Position numbers and translations under genes: made by a program. Shown in pieces: positions 15,152-25,095 of a stretch of DNA of 30,897 nucleotides. The stretch is from NCBI GenBank assembly GCA_049889495.1, contig JBMHDH010000067.1:1-30897 (forward strand), written 5' to 3'. The notes below the pieces were generated by a model, which was given only the letters and a program-made list of their open reading frames with translations, had not been told where the DNA came from and ran no database searches. The stretch comes from UBA685 sp049889495. GTDB taxonomy: Bacteria; Pseudomonadota; Alphaproteobacteria; Puniceispirillales; Puniceispirillaceae. Each line of letters starts with the position of its first letter. The stretch's first letter is position 1.

Positions 15152-15973
15152 ATGGCTGGTCGTATCGAAAATTGTTTTAACGCCGCAAAGGCAGAGGGGC
15201 GCGGCATTTTAGGCGTGTTTGTGTCTGCTGGCGATCCTAGTGAAGAGATTTGCGAAGCCACGCTTGATCAATTGGTTGCCAATGGCGCAGATCTGATTGA
15301 ACTTGGCATGCCATTTTCAGATCCGATGGCTGATGGCCCTGCCATTCAAGCCGCAAGCTTGCGAGCCATCAAGGCTGGCATGACACTTGAAAAAACAATG
15401 GCCATTGCCAAACGGTTCAGAGAACGTCATCCAGATACGCCTTTGATTTTAATGGGCTATTATAACCCGATCTATATGTATGGCTGTGATGCCTTTATCA
15501 GCGAAGCTGTGGCGATTGGTGTTGATGGCTTGATTATTGTCGATCTACCACCTGAAGAAGATGTCGAATTATGTGACCCCGCGATCAAAGCAGGTCTTGA
15601 TTTCATCAGGCTGACCACCCCCACAACTAAAGGGGAACGTTTAACACGTGTTTTGGAAAAAGCAGGTGGGTTTGTGTATTATGTCTCTATCACAGGTATC
15701 ACAGGCACAAAAAGCGCAGGGGCAGATAGCATCAAACAAGCCGTTAGCGATATCAGAGCGGCAACAAACCTGCCTGTTGTCACTGGTTTCGGCATCAGAA
15801 CCCCTGAACAAGCCGCAGAAGCGGCCACATTAAGTGACGGGGCCATTGTGGGATCAGCTGTGGTTGATATCATTGCCCAAAATATCAGTGACGATGGCAC
15901 AATCGCAAAAGACATCCCTGAACAAATCGGGGCTTATGTTGCGAAATTATCAGCTGCCATTGCAGGCGCATAG
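15152..15973 (+). CDS. trpA: Tryptophan synthase alpha subunit
   Basis: The 273-residue TIM-barrel protein cleaves indole-3-glycerol phosphate and channels indole to TrpB. Catalytic residues are E50 and D61 in LIELGMPFSDPMADGP, equal to Glu49 and Asp60 of the Salmonella enzyme. Other motifs are LMGYYNPIYMYG, VDGLIIVDLPPEE, the flexible loop VSITGITGTKS, and phosphate-binding VVTGFGIRTPEQ. ATG 15152 is preferred over in-frame ATG 15146 because AGGGA (15140-15144) is 7 nt from it but only 1 nt from the first. Confidence 0.96.
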   Translation: MAGRIENCFNAAKAEGRGILGVFVSAGDPSEEICEATLDQLVANGADLIELGMPFSDPMADGPAIQAASLRAIKAGMTLEKTMAIAKRFRERHPDTPLILMGYYNPIYMYGCDAFISEAVAIGVDGLIIVDLPPEEDVELCDPAIKAGLDFIRLTTPTTKGERLTRVLEKAGGFVYYVSITGITGTKSAGADSIKQAVSDIRAATNLPVVTGFGIRTPEQAAEAATLSDGAIVGSAVVDIIAQNISDDGTIAKDIPEQIGAYVAKLSAAIAGA

Positions 15974-16021
15974 CATTACCGCTATTCTAGGCCAAAGGAT
16001 AACGCATCAGGAGCCAAATCA

Positions 16022-16891
16022 ATGAACTGGATTACCAACGCCGTTTTGCCAAAAATCAAAGCTTTGGTGCAATCAAATGATGTGCCAGATTCGCTGTGGG
16101 TTAAGTGTAAATCATGCGGCCAGATGATCTTTCATAAAGAATTTGAAGCCGCACATCATTGCTGTCAAAATTGTGGCCACCATGCCCCATTGGCGCCAAA
16201 TGCCCGCTTTGATATGCTTTTTGATGGCGCAAGCTATGATCTGATTGACCAAGAAAAAATCAGTGAAGATCCGCTGAAATTCAAAGATTCAAAGAAATAT
16301 ACAGACCGTCTTAAGGACACACGCGGCAAATTGGGCGAACAAGATGCCATTGCGGTGGCGGCTGGTAAAATTGAAGGGCTTGATGTGGTCATTGCCGCAT
16401 TTGATTTCCGCTTTATGGGCGGATCTATGGGCCGCGCGGTTGGCAATGCCATTCTTAGCGCAGCCGAAGAAGCCGTGCGCCGTGGTGCCGCGCTAATCAC
16501 TGTGCCATCAACAGGCGGTGCGCGTATGCAAGAAGGTATTTTATCTTTGATGCAATTGCCACGCACCATCATTGCCACGGACAAATTAGCTGAAGCGGGT
16601 CTGCCCTATATCGTGCTATTGGCGCACCCGACCACAGGCGGTGTAACAGCATCTTTTGCGATGCTTGGTGATATTCAAATTGCCGAACCTGGTGCGATTA
16701 TCGGTTTTGCAGGAAGACGCGTCATTGAAGAGACAGTGCGTGAGAAACTGCCTGATGATTTCCAGACAGCAGAATATCTTCAAGATCATGGCATGGTTGA
16801 TTTGGTTGTGCCACGATCAGAGCAACGCCAGAAAATTGCACAAGTGATCTCTTTGTTAACGCATAAGCCGCGCCTTGCTGCCGCTGAATAA
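16022..16891 (+). CDS. accD: Acetyl-CoA carboxylase carboxyltransferase subunit beta
   Basis: The 289-residue protein forms the carboxyltransferase with AccA and makes malonyl-CoA for fatty-acid synthesis. It begins with the family zinc ribbon (C29, C32, C48 and C51, C-X2-C-X15-C-X2-C) and continues with the crotonase-like fold, including FMGGSMGRAVG, the STGGARMQEG oxyanion-type loop and HPTTGGVTASFAMLGD. AGGAG at 16009-16013 precedes the ATG. It follows trpA by 48 bp and precedes folC by 14 bp; the trpA-accD-folC order is common in Proteobacteria. Confidence 0.96.
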   Translation: MNWITNAVLPKIKALVQSNDVPDSLWVKCKSCGQMIFHKEFEAAHHCCQNCGHHAPLAPNARFDMLFDGASYDLIDQEKISEDPLKFKDSKKYTDRLKDTRGKLGEQDAIAVAAGKIEGLDVVIAAFDFRFMGGSMGRAVGNAILSAAEEAVRRGAALITVPSTGGARMQEGILSLMQLPRTIIATDKLAEAGLPYIVLLAHPTTGGVTASFAMLGDIQIAEPGAIIGFAGRRVIEETVREKLPDDFQTAEYLQDHGMVDLVVPRSEQRQKIAQVISLLTHKPRLAAAE

Positions 16892-16905
16892 GCAACGTTT
16901 ATCTG

Positions 16906-18180
16906 ATGTCAAAAATTGATGATGTGCTAGACGCGCTTGGTGCGTTGCACCCCAAATTAATTGATTTGGGCCTTGGCAGAACCTTTGAGATATTAGAGGT
17001 GCTTGGCAACCCGCAAGATCACTTGCCACCTGTCATTCATATTGCAGGCACCAATGGCAAAGGATCAACCACTGCTTTTTTGCGTGCGCTTGCCAACGAA
17101 GCAGGCCTAAAATGCCATGTCTATACCTCGCCGCATTTATGCCGTTTTCATGAACGCATCAGATTGGCAGATCAGCTGATTGATGATGAGACGCTGATCG
17201 CGTTGCTAGAAGAGGTCAGAGATAAAAATGCAGGCAAGCCAATCACCTTTTTTGAGGTGACAACTGCCGCGGCCTTTTTGGCCTTTTCGCGTGTGGCGGC
17301 TGATTTGGTTATTCTGGAAACAGGGCTTGGCGGCTTACTTGATTCCACCAATGTGATCACCCAGCCAGCGGCAACCATCATCACCCCAGTGGCAAGAGAT
17401 CATGAACATTTCTTGGGAAGTGATATCACTGAAATTGGCAGAACCAAGGCTGGTATTTTCAAACAGAACAGCCCTGCTTTTATCGCGCATCAATCACAAG
17501 ACGCCGCGGCTGGTATCGCTGAAATAGCAGAAGAAAAAGGCATCACAAATTATTGGATGGGACGTGATTTTGACGTCAGCCATAATGAGACAGAGATGAC
17601 CATCACCATTGCAGATGAGGTTTATCACGCGCCTTTGCCATCTCTGGCTGGTGCCCATCAAATCCAAAATGCCGCCCTTGCCGCCGCCACATTACATATC
17701 ACAGCTATCGCCCCTTTATCACAATCAGCCAATGGCATAAGCAAAGCCAGATGGCCAGGGCGTGTTCAAAAATTGAAAACAGGGGCACTTGTTGAGATCA
17801 CAAATGGCACGCCTATTTGGCTGGATGGCGCGCATAATGCCCATGGGGCCGCGGCACTGGTGCGCACTATGACTGCGATATCACAGGATAAATGGACGAT
17901 CGTTATGGGGGTGCTAAATACCCGCCCTGTCGGTGATTTTTTAGCGCAAATAGCACCGCTGGCAGATCAGGTCATCGCCCTGACAATCCCTGATCAAGAT
18001 GCCGCTTTGACAGCTGAAGAGATTGCGCAATCAGCCCATGCAATTGGCCTGAAATGCAAAACAGCGCCTGATATCCATCACGCGCTGCAAGATATAAGCC
18101 ATCATCCCAATATTTTGATTTGTGGCTCTTTATATTTGGCAGGGCATATTCTGAATGAGAATGGCACCCTGCCAGATTAA
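16906..18180 (+). CDS. folC: Bifunctional dihydrofolate/folylpolyglutamate synthase
   Basis: The 424-residue ligase adds glutamate to dihydropteroate and extends the polyglutamate tail of folates. It shows the Mur-ligase-type P-loop IHIAGTNGKGSTTAFL, the YTSPHLCRFHERIR omega-loop region, FEVTTAAAFLAF, LETGLGGLLDSTNV, and the C-terminal domain motif WLDGAHNAHGAAALV. Length matches the family (about 420). It begins 14 bp after accD and is the last gene of the plus-strand run; trxA is convergent 44 bp beyond the stop. Confidence 0.95.
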   Translation: MSKIDDVLDALGALHPKLIDLGLGRTFEILEVLGNPQDHLPPVIHIAGTNGKGSTTAFLRALANEAGLKCHVYTSPHLCRFHERIRLADQLIDDETLIALLEEVRDKNAGKPITFFEVTTAAAFLAFSRVAADLVILETGLGGLLDSTNVITQPAATIITPVARDHEHFLGSDITEIGRTKAGIFKQNSPAFIAHQSQDAAAGIAEIAEEKGITNYWMGRDFDVSHNETEMTITIADEVYHAPLPSLAGAHQIQNAALAAATLHITAIAPLSQSANGISKARWPGRVQKLKTGALVEITNGTPIWLDGAHNAHGAAALVRTMTAISQDKWTIVMGVLNTRPVGDFLAQIAPLADQVIALTIPDQDAALTAEEIAQSAHAIGLKCKTAPDIHHALQDISHHPNILICGSLYLAGHILNENGTLPD

Positions 18181-18195
18181 ATCCCAGATTAGGTC
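18172..18195 (+). repeat. Tandem 12-bp imperfect duplication across the folC stop codon
   Basis: CCAGATTAAATC (18172-18183) is followed by CCAGATTAGGTC (18184-18195), 10 of 12 identical. The first copy contains the folC stop TAA. A 6-bp inverted repeat GATTAG/CTAATC at 18187-18204 overlaps it in the convergent gap with trxA; no T-run marks a clear terminator. Confidence 0.65.
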
Positions 18196-18224
18196 ACACT
18201 AATCGAAATGCCTGTCATCACAGC

Positions 18225-18545
18225 TTAGATGCTTGATTCAATCCATTGCTGTAATTGTGATTTTGGCATAGCACCGATTTTCTCTGCCACAACCTCACCT
18301 GATTTGAAAATCAACAAGGTTGGAATACCGCGCACACCATATTGTGTTGGTGTCATTGGATTTTCATCAATATTCAATTTCGCGATGGTCAGCTTGTCGC
18401 CAATATCTTCTGAAATTTCTTCTAGGGCTGGACCAATTGCCTTACATGGGCCGCACCATTCTGCCCAGAAATCCACCAAAACTGGCTTATCTGAACCAAG
18501 GACATCTGCCTGAAAATTGGCATCTGTAGTTGTGACTGTGGCCAT
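18225..18545 (-). CDS. trxA: Thioredoxin 1
   Basis: The 106-residue protein is a classical thioredoxin that reduces cytoplasmic disulfides. It has the redox site WCGPC (C31, C34), buried D25 in VLVDFWAEW, and the cis-proline loop GIPTLLIFK. The start at 18545 follows a GAGGGG site; the upstream in-frame ATG at 18569 contains that site within its reading frame and is unlikely. It lies downstream of addA on the same strand with a 96-bp gap that holds its own candidate promoter. Confidence 0.96.
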   Translation of the reverse strand: MATVTTTDANFQADVLGSDKPVLVDFWAEWCGPCKAIGPALEEISEDIGDKLTIAKLNIDENPMTPTQYGVRGIPTLLIFKSGEVVAEKIGAMPKSQLQQWIESSI

Positions 18546-18583
18546 GATGTTCCCCTCTTTGCCATTCAAGTGATAATACGTTT

Positions 18584-18612
18584 AATTTAGGAACTGGCCT
18601 TTATAAGGTCAA
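18584..18612 (-). promoter_or_regulatory. Candidate sigma-70 promoter of trxA
   Basis: On the minus strand TTGACC (18612-18607) and TAAATT (18589-18584) are separated by exactly 17 bp, in the gap between addA and trxA. The -35 matches the consensus at 5 of 6 positions, the -10 at 4 of 6. It would start transcription about 30 nt before the trxA ATG. Confidence 0.55.
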
Positions 18613-18641
18613 GGTTCAAGCATCAAACAAAGCAAATTCTT

Positions 18642-21600
18642 TTACGCTTGGGCAAGACCAGCCGCAATCAAGGCATTATCAAGCACATAGGCACCCAACC
18701 TTGTTGTGCTGGCATCACGCAACCAAATCAATTCCGCAATGATATCCTTATCTGGGTAAATATCACGAAGCAAAGCGCGGTAAAGTGCCATTTGAAGCAC
18801 ATAGGCATCTGGCACGTGATCCCCATGCGCCTTGCCAGATTTGAAATCCACCAGCCATAGGTAATCTTTACCAACTACCAAACGGTCAATTTGCCCCACC
18901 ACAGCGCGATGACCCACCACGCCAGAAATATCAAATTCAACCAAAGCTGTATCTGAAAAGAGAGGCGCAAATTCGGGATTTGCCATTAATGTTACCACCA
19001 GATCAGCTTGTTTTTGTAACAGCTCTTTTGATAAAGTAGGCACCGCATCATTGGCTTGTGTCATGAGGCGATCAGCCACAAATGGGCGGTCTTCTGGGCG
19101 TACATAGGTTAAATCTTCAAGCAATTTATGCGCAAAACTGCCAAGGGCTCTGGCTGTCATGGCGCCATCATCTGTCACAGATTCAGGCGTTTCTGGAGCC
19201 CGCGCTTGCGATGGCACCAAGGGCCTGACTGGCACAGCTTCTTTCGGGGCAGGTGTAAAGGCCCACGGATAGGATGATGGCACCGCATCACCTGTTAGGA
19301 TGTGATCTTGTGTGTCAGGCTGTGATGGCACCTGTTCTTTTGTGCCTTTGTGATGGTATAGATACCCATCATCTGGTTGCGCTGTCTGATCTAGGCTTTG
19401 AAAGCCTTTTTCCAATAATTCATACCAGCTGGTTCCTTCGGTGCTTTTTTGCTTTTTTTGATAGCCGCCCAAAAACAGGCATTCACTGGCCCTGGTCAAT
19501 GCCACATAGAGTAATCGTTGATGTTCTGCAATGCGTACGTCAATTTCTTCTTGTTTCAAATCCGCGATTGCTTGTGGCATGAATTTGCTGTCATGGGGCC
19601 AGTAAAGGGCATCTTTGCCTTTATAAAGGCTATGCGCCTTTGACAGACCTTTCACAGTATCTGGCAAATAGACCACAGGGGCTTCAAGCCCTTTTGAGCC
19701 ATGGATGGTCATGATGCGCACTTGATTTTCAAGTGCATTGCCGAAATCACGTTTGACCTCGCCCCCCATTTTACGATGGGTTTTCAAAAATTGTCCAAGA
19801 CCGATCCCGCCTTCTGCCTCAAAATCATAAGCCTGCAAAATAAACGCATTTAGACTTTCATCAACCGCTTGCCCTAGTCTTTTGTAAAAGGCTTGTTTGC
19901 CCTCTTGGGCCAAGATGGTTTCAAAAAATGCGGCAGGCGTCAGCGCAACTGACAAGGAGACGTAATGTTCAAGCTGTTTGACAGCTTTGCCATAAATATC
20001 ATCACCGCCCGCTTTGCTTTTTAAGGCTGCAATCAGGCTTTGCCCCTGCGGGCGACCCATTGCCAGCCCCATTACATCATCTTCACTGAAATTGAATAAG
20101 GGAGATTTTAACAAACTGGCCAATTGCAAATCATCTTCAGGCAACAAACACACATCACCAAGTGCCAGCATATCATGCACCTCAATCTGCCGATCAAGGT
20201 GAATGCGGTCTGCGCCTGCAACAGGAATGGCTTGGCGTTGCAATGCGCCGCGCAACAACGAAAAGAAGCGATCTCTTTTGGAAACCAAAATCAAAATATC
20301 ACGCGGCTGATAGAAGGTGCCTGTTTTTTCAAACAGACTGCCAGATAATAAGTCTTTGATATGGCGCGCCACCAGCTCTGCTTGTTTGGCATCTGCCCCA
20401 TAATCGCCAGCCTCTTCTGCTGTGACAAAATCAGGCACATCGAAATAAGGCAATTCTGGCGGCTCTTTGTCGGCCGTGGTCAATGGCCATAATTCCACAA
20501 TACCAGGCTTTTCAACAAAGGCCGCTTCATGATCATAATAATGGCCGCCTAGACCTTCGATATCATCTAGGCGCATCACATGATTGACATAATCCAAAAT
20601 CGCCTTTGATGAGCGAAAGGATTTGGTTAATTTGACATCTTGAAATGCGCGCCCGCCTGCTTTGGCCTCTTGTTCAAAGGCGTGCCCCTTATCCAAAAAG
20701 ACTTGTGGATCGGCCCCTTGAAAGCTGTAAATAGATTGTTTGAAATCACCGACAGAAAAGATGGTTCTTTGCGTTTTATCATCTGCTTCGCTTGTGAAAA
20801 ATTCATCTACCAGTGCGCTTAACAAATCCCATTGCAACGGGTTTGTATCTTGTGCTTCATCCACCAACATATGATGAATGCCGAAATCCAATTTCCAACG
20901 CACCCATGCCATAGATTGTGATTGTGATAACAGACTATGAGATTTGATGATCAGATCATCATAATCAAGCACCCCTGCTTGCCATTTGGCCCGTGCATAA
21001 TCAAGCGCGGCGGCACGTCCCATAACATAAAGCGCACGACTTTTTGCAATCGTCTCTATGGCTGTTTTTTCAGATTGCCATTGATGCAATAGGCTGCCAA
21101 TTTTCTGTGCTTGGTCTTCGGCATCTGGATAGGCATCACGAATGGCTTTGGTGGTAAATGACTTTCGAACTGTGCCTTTTGATGTTGTCAAAAACTCACC
21201 AGATATCATCTCTAGCTGATCTGGCTTATCAGCGTCATCTAGCGCCAACCAGCGGCCAAATTTTTCGAATTTTTCGCCGCGCGCTGTGATAAGCAGACGG
21301 CCATCACATGCCATTATTTGATCCGCTATGGCCGCATTTATCAGGCGTTGCGCATCATCTTTATCCCGTGCGGCATGAGGATGTAAGGCGGCCATTGCCG
21401 CCTCAAAGGCTGGCAAAAAGCCAAGCGGCATGGTGATAGCCGCATCAGATAAACGGCGGTGATTGATAAAATCTTTGACATGATCAAGCAAATTTTGATG
21501 CGCTGTTTGTGACACCAAATAAGACACTGCTTGCTTCATCTGACGTTCAGGGGCATGAAAACAGGCCGCAAAACTTGCAGAGATAAATGTTTCTTTTTGG

Positions 21601-22034
21601 CTTTCTGTGATCAACTTAAATTGCGGCGGCAAACCTGCTTCAACAGGAAAACGTGATAATAAGGATTGGCAAAAGCTGTGGGTCGTTTCAACGCGCGGAC
21701 CTTCATCATTATCAATGACAAGCGCAAAAAGGCGCCGTGCCACATCAATCATTTGTTGCGCGGGAAGCGCGCCTGTCATCTCTTTGATTTCATGCATCAG
21801 GGCTTGTTGTTCCATCACCGCCCAGCTTGCCAATTTGCGATGCAATCTTTCTTCGATTTCAGCCGCAGCCGCATTGGTGAAGGTCACACATAAGATGGTT
21901 TGCGGCACCTCTCCTGATAATAACAAACGCAAAACCCGTTCAATCAGAACCTTGGTTTTACCTGTGCCAGCATTGGCAGAGACAAAGACAGAACGGGCAG
22001 GATCAGAGGCTTGGCGTTGCAACAAATCAGTCAC
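18642..22034 (-). CDS. addA: Double-strand break repair helicase-nuclease AddA
   Basis: The 1130-residue protein is the UvrD-like helicase and nuclease subunit of AddAB, the RecBCD counterpart that resects DNA ends for RecA. Walker A is SANAGTGKTKVL (K26), the Walker B/DExx box is LVDEAQDTNPLQW, and motif III/IV segments FSVGDFKQSIYSFQGADP and ITIHGSKGLEAPVV (as IMTIHGSKGLEAP) follow. Late motif VI is LLYVALTRASECLFLGG. The C-terminal PD-(D/E)XK nuclease is visible as VGQIDRLV and WLVDFKSGK, so catalytic residues are retained. Its start overlaps the end of addB by 8 nt, indicating translational coupling. Confidence 0.96.
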   Translation of the reverse strand: MTDLLQRQASDPARSVFVSANAGTGKTKVLIERVLRLLLSGEVPQTILCVTFTNAAAAEIEERLHRKLASWAVMEQQALMHEIKEMTGALPAQQMIDVARRLFALVIDNDEGPRVETTHSFCQSLLSRFPVEAGLPPQFKLITESQKETFISASFAACFHAPERQMKQAVSYLVSQTAHQNLLDHVKDFINHRRLSDAAITMPLGFLPAFEAAMAALHPHAARDKDDAQRLINAAIADQIMACDGRLLITARGEKFEKFGRWLALDDADKPDQLEMISGEFLTTSKGTVRKSFTTKAIRDAYPDAEDQAQKIGSLLHQWQSEKTAIETIAKSRALYVMGRAAALDYARAKWQAGVLDYDDLIIKSHSLLSQSQSMAWVRWKLDFGIHHMLVDEAQDTNPLQWDLLSALVDEFFTSEADDKTQRTIFSVGDFKQSIYSFQGADPQVFLDKGHAFEQEAKAGGRAFQDVKLTKSFRSSKAILDYVNHVMRLDDIEGLGGHYYDHEAAFVEKPGIVELWPLTTADKEPPELPYFDVPDFVTAEEAGDYGADAKQAELVARHIKDLLSGSLFEKTGTFYQPRDILILVSKRDRFFSLLRGALQRQAIPVAGADRIHLDRQIEVHDMLALGDVCLLPEDDLQLASLLKSPLFNFSEDDVMGLAMGRPQGQSLIAALKSKAGGDDIYGKAVKQLEHYVSLSVALTPAAFFETILAQEGKQAFYKRLGQAVDESLNAFILQAYDFEAEGGIGLGQFLKTHRKMGGEVKRDFGNALENQVRIMTIHGSKGLEAPVVYLPDTVKGLSKAHSLYKGKDALYWPHDSKFMPQAIADLKQEEIDVRIAEHQRLLYVALTRASECLFLGGYQKKQKSTEGTSWYELLEKGFQSLDQTAQPDDGYLYHHKGTKEQVPSQPDTQDHILTGDAVPSSYPWAFTPAPKEAVPVRPLVPSQARAPETPESVTDDGAMTARALGSFAHKLLEDLTYVRPEDRPFVADRLMTQANDAVPTLSKELLQKQADLVVTLMANPEFAPLFSDTALVEFDISGVVGHRAVVGQIDRLVVGKDYLWLVDFKSGKAHGDHVPDAYVLQMALYRALLRDIYPDKDIIAELIWLRDASTTRLGAYVLDNALIAAGLAQA

Positions 22035-25032
22035 TATCTGCCTCCAATACGCGCCATTCTTTCACGCGCGCAAGATGGCGATAATCTGAATAATCTTGCC
22101 TGCCTCTGCCATCTGGCTCGCTCCTATATCCCATTTCTGGATCTTCAAAGCGCAATAATAAGGCAGTCATCGCGTCAAAAATATCAGATGATGTGACCTC
22201 TTCACCAAGATCCATATCTGTGATCTCGCCTGCTTGCTCGCCCCTGCCTTTTAACTTCACATAGACCAGCTTTGGTGCGTCATCTTTTTGGTCAATATCA
22301 GGGAAGGCACCTTGTGTCACCAAAACGGTTTCAACCAGCATCTGGCACCGCCTGCCACCTTGCACCGCCTTTTTGGATGGCACGCGGCCAGTTTTATAAT
22401 CAAGGATGGTCACAGTGCCATCAGGGGCAACAATAATTCGATCTGCCTTGGCCGTGATTGTGATCTCTTTTGTCCCCACTGGCAGGATCAAGGACCCTTT
22501 GATTTCGACATGATTTTTTTGCCCCCGATCGCGCCATTTAGCGTCATGGGCAACAAACCATTTTGCCAAAACAGCGAATTGCGGTTTCCAAAAATGCGCA
22601 ACTTCATAATGGTTGGCATAGGGCGCCATCAGACGATCACCAATCGCGATCAGTTCTTGTTCATGATGTGGGCCAATCTCGCCAGTGGGGTGAGCTTTGG
22701 TAAATAAATGCAATGCTTCATGATAGATGGTGCCTTTTAGGGCCGCATTTGGTTTTTCATTAACGCCATCTAGCGACCGCAACCCCAACACAGAGCGTGC
22801 ATAAACCGCATAAGGGTCCCCAATCAAAACATCAAATTGTGTGGCTGAAAACCGCACAGGCCGATAGGCAATAGGCGGCTTTGGATTTGGCGGTGCAATC
22901 GGCTGGACGATTTGAGATTTTCGCCATTGCAAAATAGCGGCCACATCATCTGGCATATGTGGTTTTATCAAATCTTCAATTTTCAACGCCGCCATCACAG
23001 CATCCATACGCGTAAGCCAACGAGAGGGCAAAGTTGGCTGGCCATTTTGGCGACGCGCTCTGGTAATCACCACCTGTTTCATCGTCGCAGCCATCATAAA
23101 ATCATGCGCCGAAAGCGCAATTCGCCATTGTTTATCAGGCAATCCAATGTCATTTGCCATTTGGCTGTTCATCCAAAGATCACGTGTGGCCCTTGGTGGC
23201 CAAACCCCTTCATTGAGCCCTGACAAAATCACCAAATCAGCAGATATCATACGTGATTCCACCGCGCCAACAATCGCAAGACGTGACTGTGATTGATATG
23301 GTTTACGCACCACTTGCCCAGCCATCATATCAGCAAAGATGGTTACAAATGAGGATGGGGCAATCAGCATATCTCCGCCATAATCAGCTAGATCTGATAA
23401 TAATTTTGCCGCAGCCTCGCCATCATAGCCTGACCATAATTTTGCGATCGCATCAGAAAGATCATCTGTCTTTGTGGCGGCAAAGGCCTCTGCCACTTGG
23501 CCTAGGATTTTGGCACATTCGGATAATGTAACTTCACTTTTTTGGCCTAAATCGCAGAGCGGGGCCAACAGGTCCAAGACATGATGTGTTAAAAATGCCA
23601 CAAGATCTTGTTGATCTGCGGCGTTTTGGTTATGCGCAAAATCACGCAAGCTGTCTTGGTCAAAAAATGTCAGTGGCCCCCGAAGAAAAGCAAGATTAAA
23701 CGCATCGAATTTTTGCCGAAACGGCACGCGTGCCATCTGGCCTGTGGCAAAGGGATGACCTGCCAGCGTCACTAGGTCTGAAATAAAATCCGTTGGCGCA
23801 ATCAAGCTGGCCAGATAATGCAAATAGCTGCCAATCAAAGAATGTGATAAGGGTGCCCCAGCGGAATCATCAATTTCAATATCAAATCGCCGCAATTCTG
23901 ATTGCACCATGCGTGCCAATTGCCGATCTGCTGTCACAAGAAGCGCGGTCTGTTTTGGCACCTCCAGCGATTGCCGCATCAAAAGCGCAATAATGGCAGC
24001 TTCTTCATGGGTGTCCTCTGCTTCGATGCGCCGAAAGCCGTCATAGGTTGCGGCCTCTGTCAAAGGGGTTTTTGCGTCTGGCAATTTTCGCCATTTATCT
24101 GTTTGGCTGGCAGGGCGCATGACTTCAGACATAAATGTCTGGCGCGCATAGGTGGCATCGCTGATCCTCTGGCTAGCGGGCCATACCGCCACATCATCAG
24201 GCGTGATATTTAACGCTGCCATTGTCACAGATAATGGATGAAGGGGATGCACTTTATCTTGGCTGATATCTTGCCAATCATCAGCATCATAAAAAGGCAA
24301 TAATCCTGGAAAGATAATCTGGCCTTGCGGCAATTGCGAGATGACACGCATCAATTTTTGTGTGGCTGGCAAGGTGCCTGTTGAGCCAGCAATGATCACA
24401 GGGGTTTGTGGCGGCTGATCCTGCCATAGCTGGCCACGCCGTTCCATTAAAGCAATGCGCCGCGCGACAGGATCCATCGCCTTTTCAGCCGCTAGGATAG
24501 TTGGCCAATAGGTCCATAAAATTTCAAGAAAGCGCGCAATATCTTGCCAATGACTTGCCAAATCAGCAGGCCATAAATCGCGCATCTGTGCGATATCAAA
24601 TTCGGCATTTTGCACCTGATCGAAAAGCTGGATTAACGTTCTGGCAAGTGTGAAAGATTGCGCTTGTGATGGTCGCTGGCCCGCAATTGGAAAAGATTGA
24701 ATTTGACGCGCAATCAAACAAAGCCGCCGCATATCTGAAATAGCAGGCGGCAAAGCACCATCACTTGCAAGGCCAAGTCCCCCATAGCTGGTCGCCTCAT
24801 GGTCATCATCATCCATATCACCAAGCGCCGTCATTTTTGGCAAAAGCAAGGCTTTGCCATCACTGACTTGTGTAAAAGCCGCAGATAGTGCGCGAACCGC
24901 ACGTTTGGTTGGCAAAAGGATTTGTGTTTTTGCCAGGATTTCTGGTGAGGATGCGTCTTGCAACAACCCCTTTGCCAAATCAATGGCAAAAGAACAACCT
25001 GGGGGGATGGTGTAAAAGGATGGCGCGCTCAT
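22027..25032 (-). CDS. addB: Double-strand break repair protein AddB
   Basis: The 1001-residue subunit of AddAB has an inactive helicase-like body and a C-terminal RecB-family nuclease. The nuclease is visible from GTIYHEALHLF, then ITAKADRIIVAPDG and VTILDYKTGRVP (catalytic Asp and D-x-K). The N-terminus reads SFYTIPPGCSFAIDLAKGL, typical of the alphaproteobacterial AddB type (TIGR02786). The degenerate P-loop-like segment expected at the N-terminus is absent. Overlap with addA supports a two-gene operon. tsaE lies 63 bp upstream; in many relatives amgK and murU genes sit between tsaE and addB, and they are missing here. Confidence 0.94.
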   Translation of the reverse strand: MSAPSFYTIPPGCSFAIDLAKGLLQDASSPEILAKTQILLPTKRAVRALSAAFTQVSDGKALLLPKMTALGDMDDDDHEATSYGGLGLASDGALPPAISDMRRLCLIARQIQSFPIAGQRPSQAQSFTLARTLIQLFDQVQNAEFDIAQMRDLWPADLASHWQDIARFLEILWTYWPTILAAEKAMDPVARRIALMERRGQLWQDQPPQTPVIIAGSTGTLPATQKLMRVISQLPQGQIIFPGLLPFYDADDWQDISQDKVHPLHPLSVTMAALNITPDDVAVWPASQRISDATYARQTFMSEVMRPASQTDKWRKLPDAKTPLTEAATYDGFRRIEAEDTHEEAAIIALLMRQSLEVPKQTALLVTADRQLARMVQSELRRFDIEIDDSAGAPLSHSLIGSYLHYLASLIAPTDFISDLVTLAGHPFATGQMARVPFRQKFDAFNLAFLRGPLTFFDQDSLRDFAHNQNAADQQDLVAFLTHHVLDLLAPLCDLGQKSEVTLSECAKILGQVAEAFAATKTDDLSDAIAKLWSGYDGEAAAKLLSDLADYGGDMLIAPSSFVTIFADMMAGQVVRKPYQSQSRLAIVGAVESRMISADLVILSGLNEGVWPPRATRDLWMNSQMANDIGLPDKQWRIALSAHDFMMAATMKQVVITRARRQNGQPTLPSRWLTRMDAVMAALKIEDLIKPHMPDDVAAILQWRKSQIVQPIAPPNPKPPIAYRPVRFSATQFDVLIGDPYAVYARSVLGLRSLDGVNEKPNAALKGTIYHEALHLFTKAHPTGEIGPHHEQELIAIGDRLMAPYANHYEVAHFWKPQFAVLAKWFVAHDAKWRDRGQKNHVEIKGSLILPVGTKEITITAKADRIIVAPDGTVTILDYKTGRVPSKKAVQGGRRCQMLVETVLVTQGAFPDIDQKDDAPKLVYVKLKGRGEQAGEITDMDLGEEVTSSDIFDAMTALLLRFEDPEMGYRSEPDGRGRQDYSDYRHLARVKEWRVLEADSD

Positions 25033-25095
25033 AGGTTTGATTATACAAGCGAAAAACCATTTGGGGCTAGCGCAAAAATAGACCTTATAATGATC

